From positions 1 to 6,289 of the forward strand of contig PCCM01000077.1 of assembly GCA_002731735.1 (NCBI GenBank): a stretch of 6,289 bases of DNA, written 5' to 3'. Under the pieces are notes generated by a model. It was not told the DNA's origin. It saw only the letters and a program-made list of their open reading frames with translations, and ran no database searches. Numbering within the stretch: the first letter of the stretch is position 1; each line of letters starts with the position of its first letter. Source of the stretch: Gemmatimonadota bacterium (GTDB taxonomy: Bacteria > Gemmatimonadota > Gemmatimonadetes > Longimicrobiales > Gaopeijiaceae). Shown here piece by piece: positions 5,696 to 6,289 of this stretch. Both the position numbers and the translations under genes were made by a program.

Positions 5696-6289
5696 AGGCA
5701 ATAGCCGGGTCCTGGCCATGGTTCGCCAGATTCGCAGGCGGTGGCGCACGCGCATCGCGATCCGGGGAATGGCCATCGTGTTCGGAGCCGGTTTACTTGC
5801 GTTCCTCTTGTCGGCCTATGGACTCGAAATCGCACGCTTCAGCGCCTCGTCGGTCATGTGGTTCCGGGGCATCCTTTGGTTCCTCGTGGCCGGACTGACG
5901 GCCCGCTTCCTCATCTGGCCCCTGGCGCGGAGAGTCTCGGACGAGCAGGCGGCCCTTTATCTGGAGGAAAACGAGCCCACGCTGGAGGCCTCCGTGCTTG
6001 CGGCGCTCGAGACCACATCCGGCTTGAGCCAAACCTCCGAGGCCCTCGCACAAGGAGTCGTCGAAAGCGCGCTCCAGCGCGCAAGAGATATCGATTTCGG
6101 GCGCCGGATCGAGCAAAAGGGTCTTTACCGGTGGTCGGGAGGACTGGCTGCGGTGGCACTCGGCTCCCTCGCGCTACTGCTCCTGGGGCCCACTCAACTC
6201 CGCGACGGGGCAGCCGCCCTTCTCTTCCCGACTCGGGACGCCGAAGCGGTGAACCCGTACTCGATTTCCGTGGCCCCCGGTGACATCAC
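5676..6289 (+). CDS. DUF4175-like multi-pass membrane protein, N-terminal part (3' end outside window)
   Basis: This frame is open to the window end (204 residues) and reads as a real membrane protein. A basic segment VRQIRRRWRTRIAIRG (16-31) is followed by helices at about 32-50, 62-82 and 153-171. Between the last two is a charged helical stretch with RRVSDEQAALYLEENEPTLE (85-104). The visible end, NPYSISVAPGD (193-203), looks like the start of an Ig-like beta domain. This order matches large DUF4175-like proteins (often over 800 residues) that I recall next to MoxR/DUF58/BatA genes; family assignment is by pattern memory. The start is uncertain. ATG 5676 overlaps batA by 20 bases, and a G-rich GGGGGGAG stretch (5666-5673) lies only two bases before it. 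ATG 5664 (same frame, 32-base overlap) and ATG 5718 (starting MVRQIRRRW) are alternatives. The ATG at 5692, which forms ATGA with the batA stop, is in another frame and gives only a 68-residue, unlikely protein. Probably an inner-membrane scaffold of the same system. Confidence 0.8.
   Translation, partial: MYRATHEGNSRVLAMVRQIRRRWRTRIAIRGMAIVFGAGLLAFLLSAYGLEIARFSASSVMWFRGILWFLVAGLTARFLIWPLARRVSDEQAALYLEENEPTLEASVLAALETTSGLSQTSEALAQGVVESALQRARDIDFGRRIEQKGLYRWSGGLAAVALGSLALLLLGPTQLRDGAAALLFPTRDAEAVNPYSISVAPGDI

Noticed and set aside
146..6011. The hexamer CTCGAG occurs about a dozen times, several-fold more than base composition predicts
   Set aside because: Almost all copies are in frame as CTC GAG (Leu-Glu), the preferred codons of this genome in helical proteins, so codon use explains it without a special site.
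5741..6283. 180-residue plus-strand frame at the window end
   Set aside because: The product is rich in Arg, Gly and Pro and non-globular in character, while the frame starting near 5676 over the same bases gives membrane helices and a family-like pattern.

Overview
The window is high in GC (about 60% or more by eye). It carries one compact run of six genes, all on the + strand, with a single gap of about 100 bases. The order is TPR protein (5' end cut off), DUF4159 protein, MoxR-type AAA+ ATPase, DUF58 protein, large BatA-like von Willebrand factor A (VWA) protein, and a DUF4175-like membrane protein (3' end cut off). Gene order and protein style resemble what I recall from Gemmatimonadota and related environmental lineages. 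That placement is from memory; the window has no rRNA or other phylogenetic marker.

Layout. Positions 1-622 hold the C-terminal part of a tetratricopeptide repeat protein. Its TGA overlaps the GTG start of a 266-residue, probably exported DUF4159 protein (619-1419). The only real intergenic space, 1420-1517, contains an imperfect 17-base tandem repeat that can also form a small hairpin, then a clear ribosome binding site for the MoxR ATPase (1518-2630). The DUF58 gene (2643-3566) follows after 12 bases. The BatA-like gene (3566-5695) overlaps it by one base (TGATG), and the last gene (from about 5676 to the window end) overlaps batA by about 20 bases. The tight packing points to one operon with translational coupling. 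No tRNA, rRNA, CRISPR, insertion sequence or intrinsic terminator was seen.

How the genes may work together. MoxR ATPases paired with VWA-domain partners are known as chaperone-like modules that mature or remodel other protein complexes (methanol dehydrogenase MoxR, E. coli RavA-ViaA, Bacteroides Bat operons). Here the cytoplasmic pair would be MoxR plus the DUF58 protein. The BatA-like protein is membrane-anchored, with its VWA and amidotransferase-like domains probably outside the cytoplasm. The DUF4159 protein is probably periplasmic. The TPR protein and the last membrane protein are probable scaffolds. The target of the system cannot be read from the sequence.

The most useful points for a second look are: the DUF58 protein seems to lack the MIDAS threonine that the neighbouring BatA-like protein keeps; DUF4159 is a separate exported protein here instead of being fused to the VWA protein; the MoxR ATPase has an acidic N-terminal tail; and the last gene is easily missed because it runs off the window. 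This is a known type of gene cluster whose function is poorly understood, not a clearly new system.
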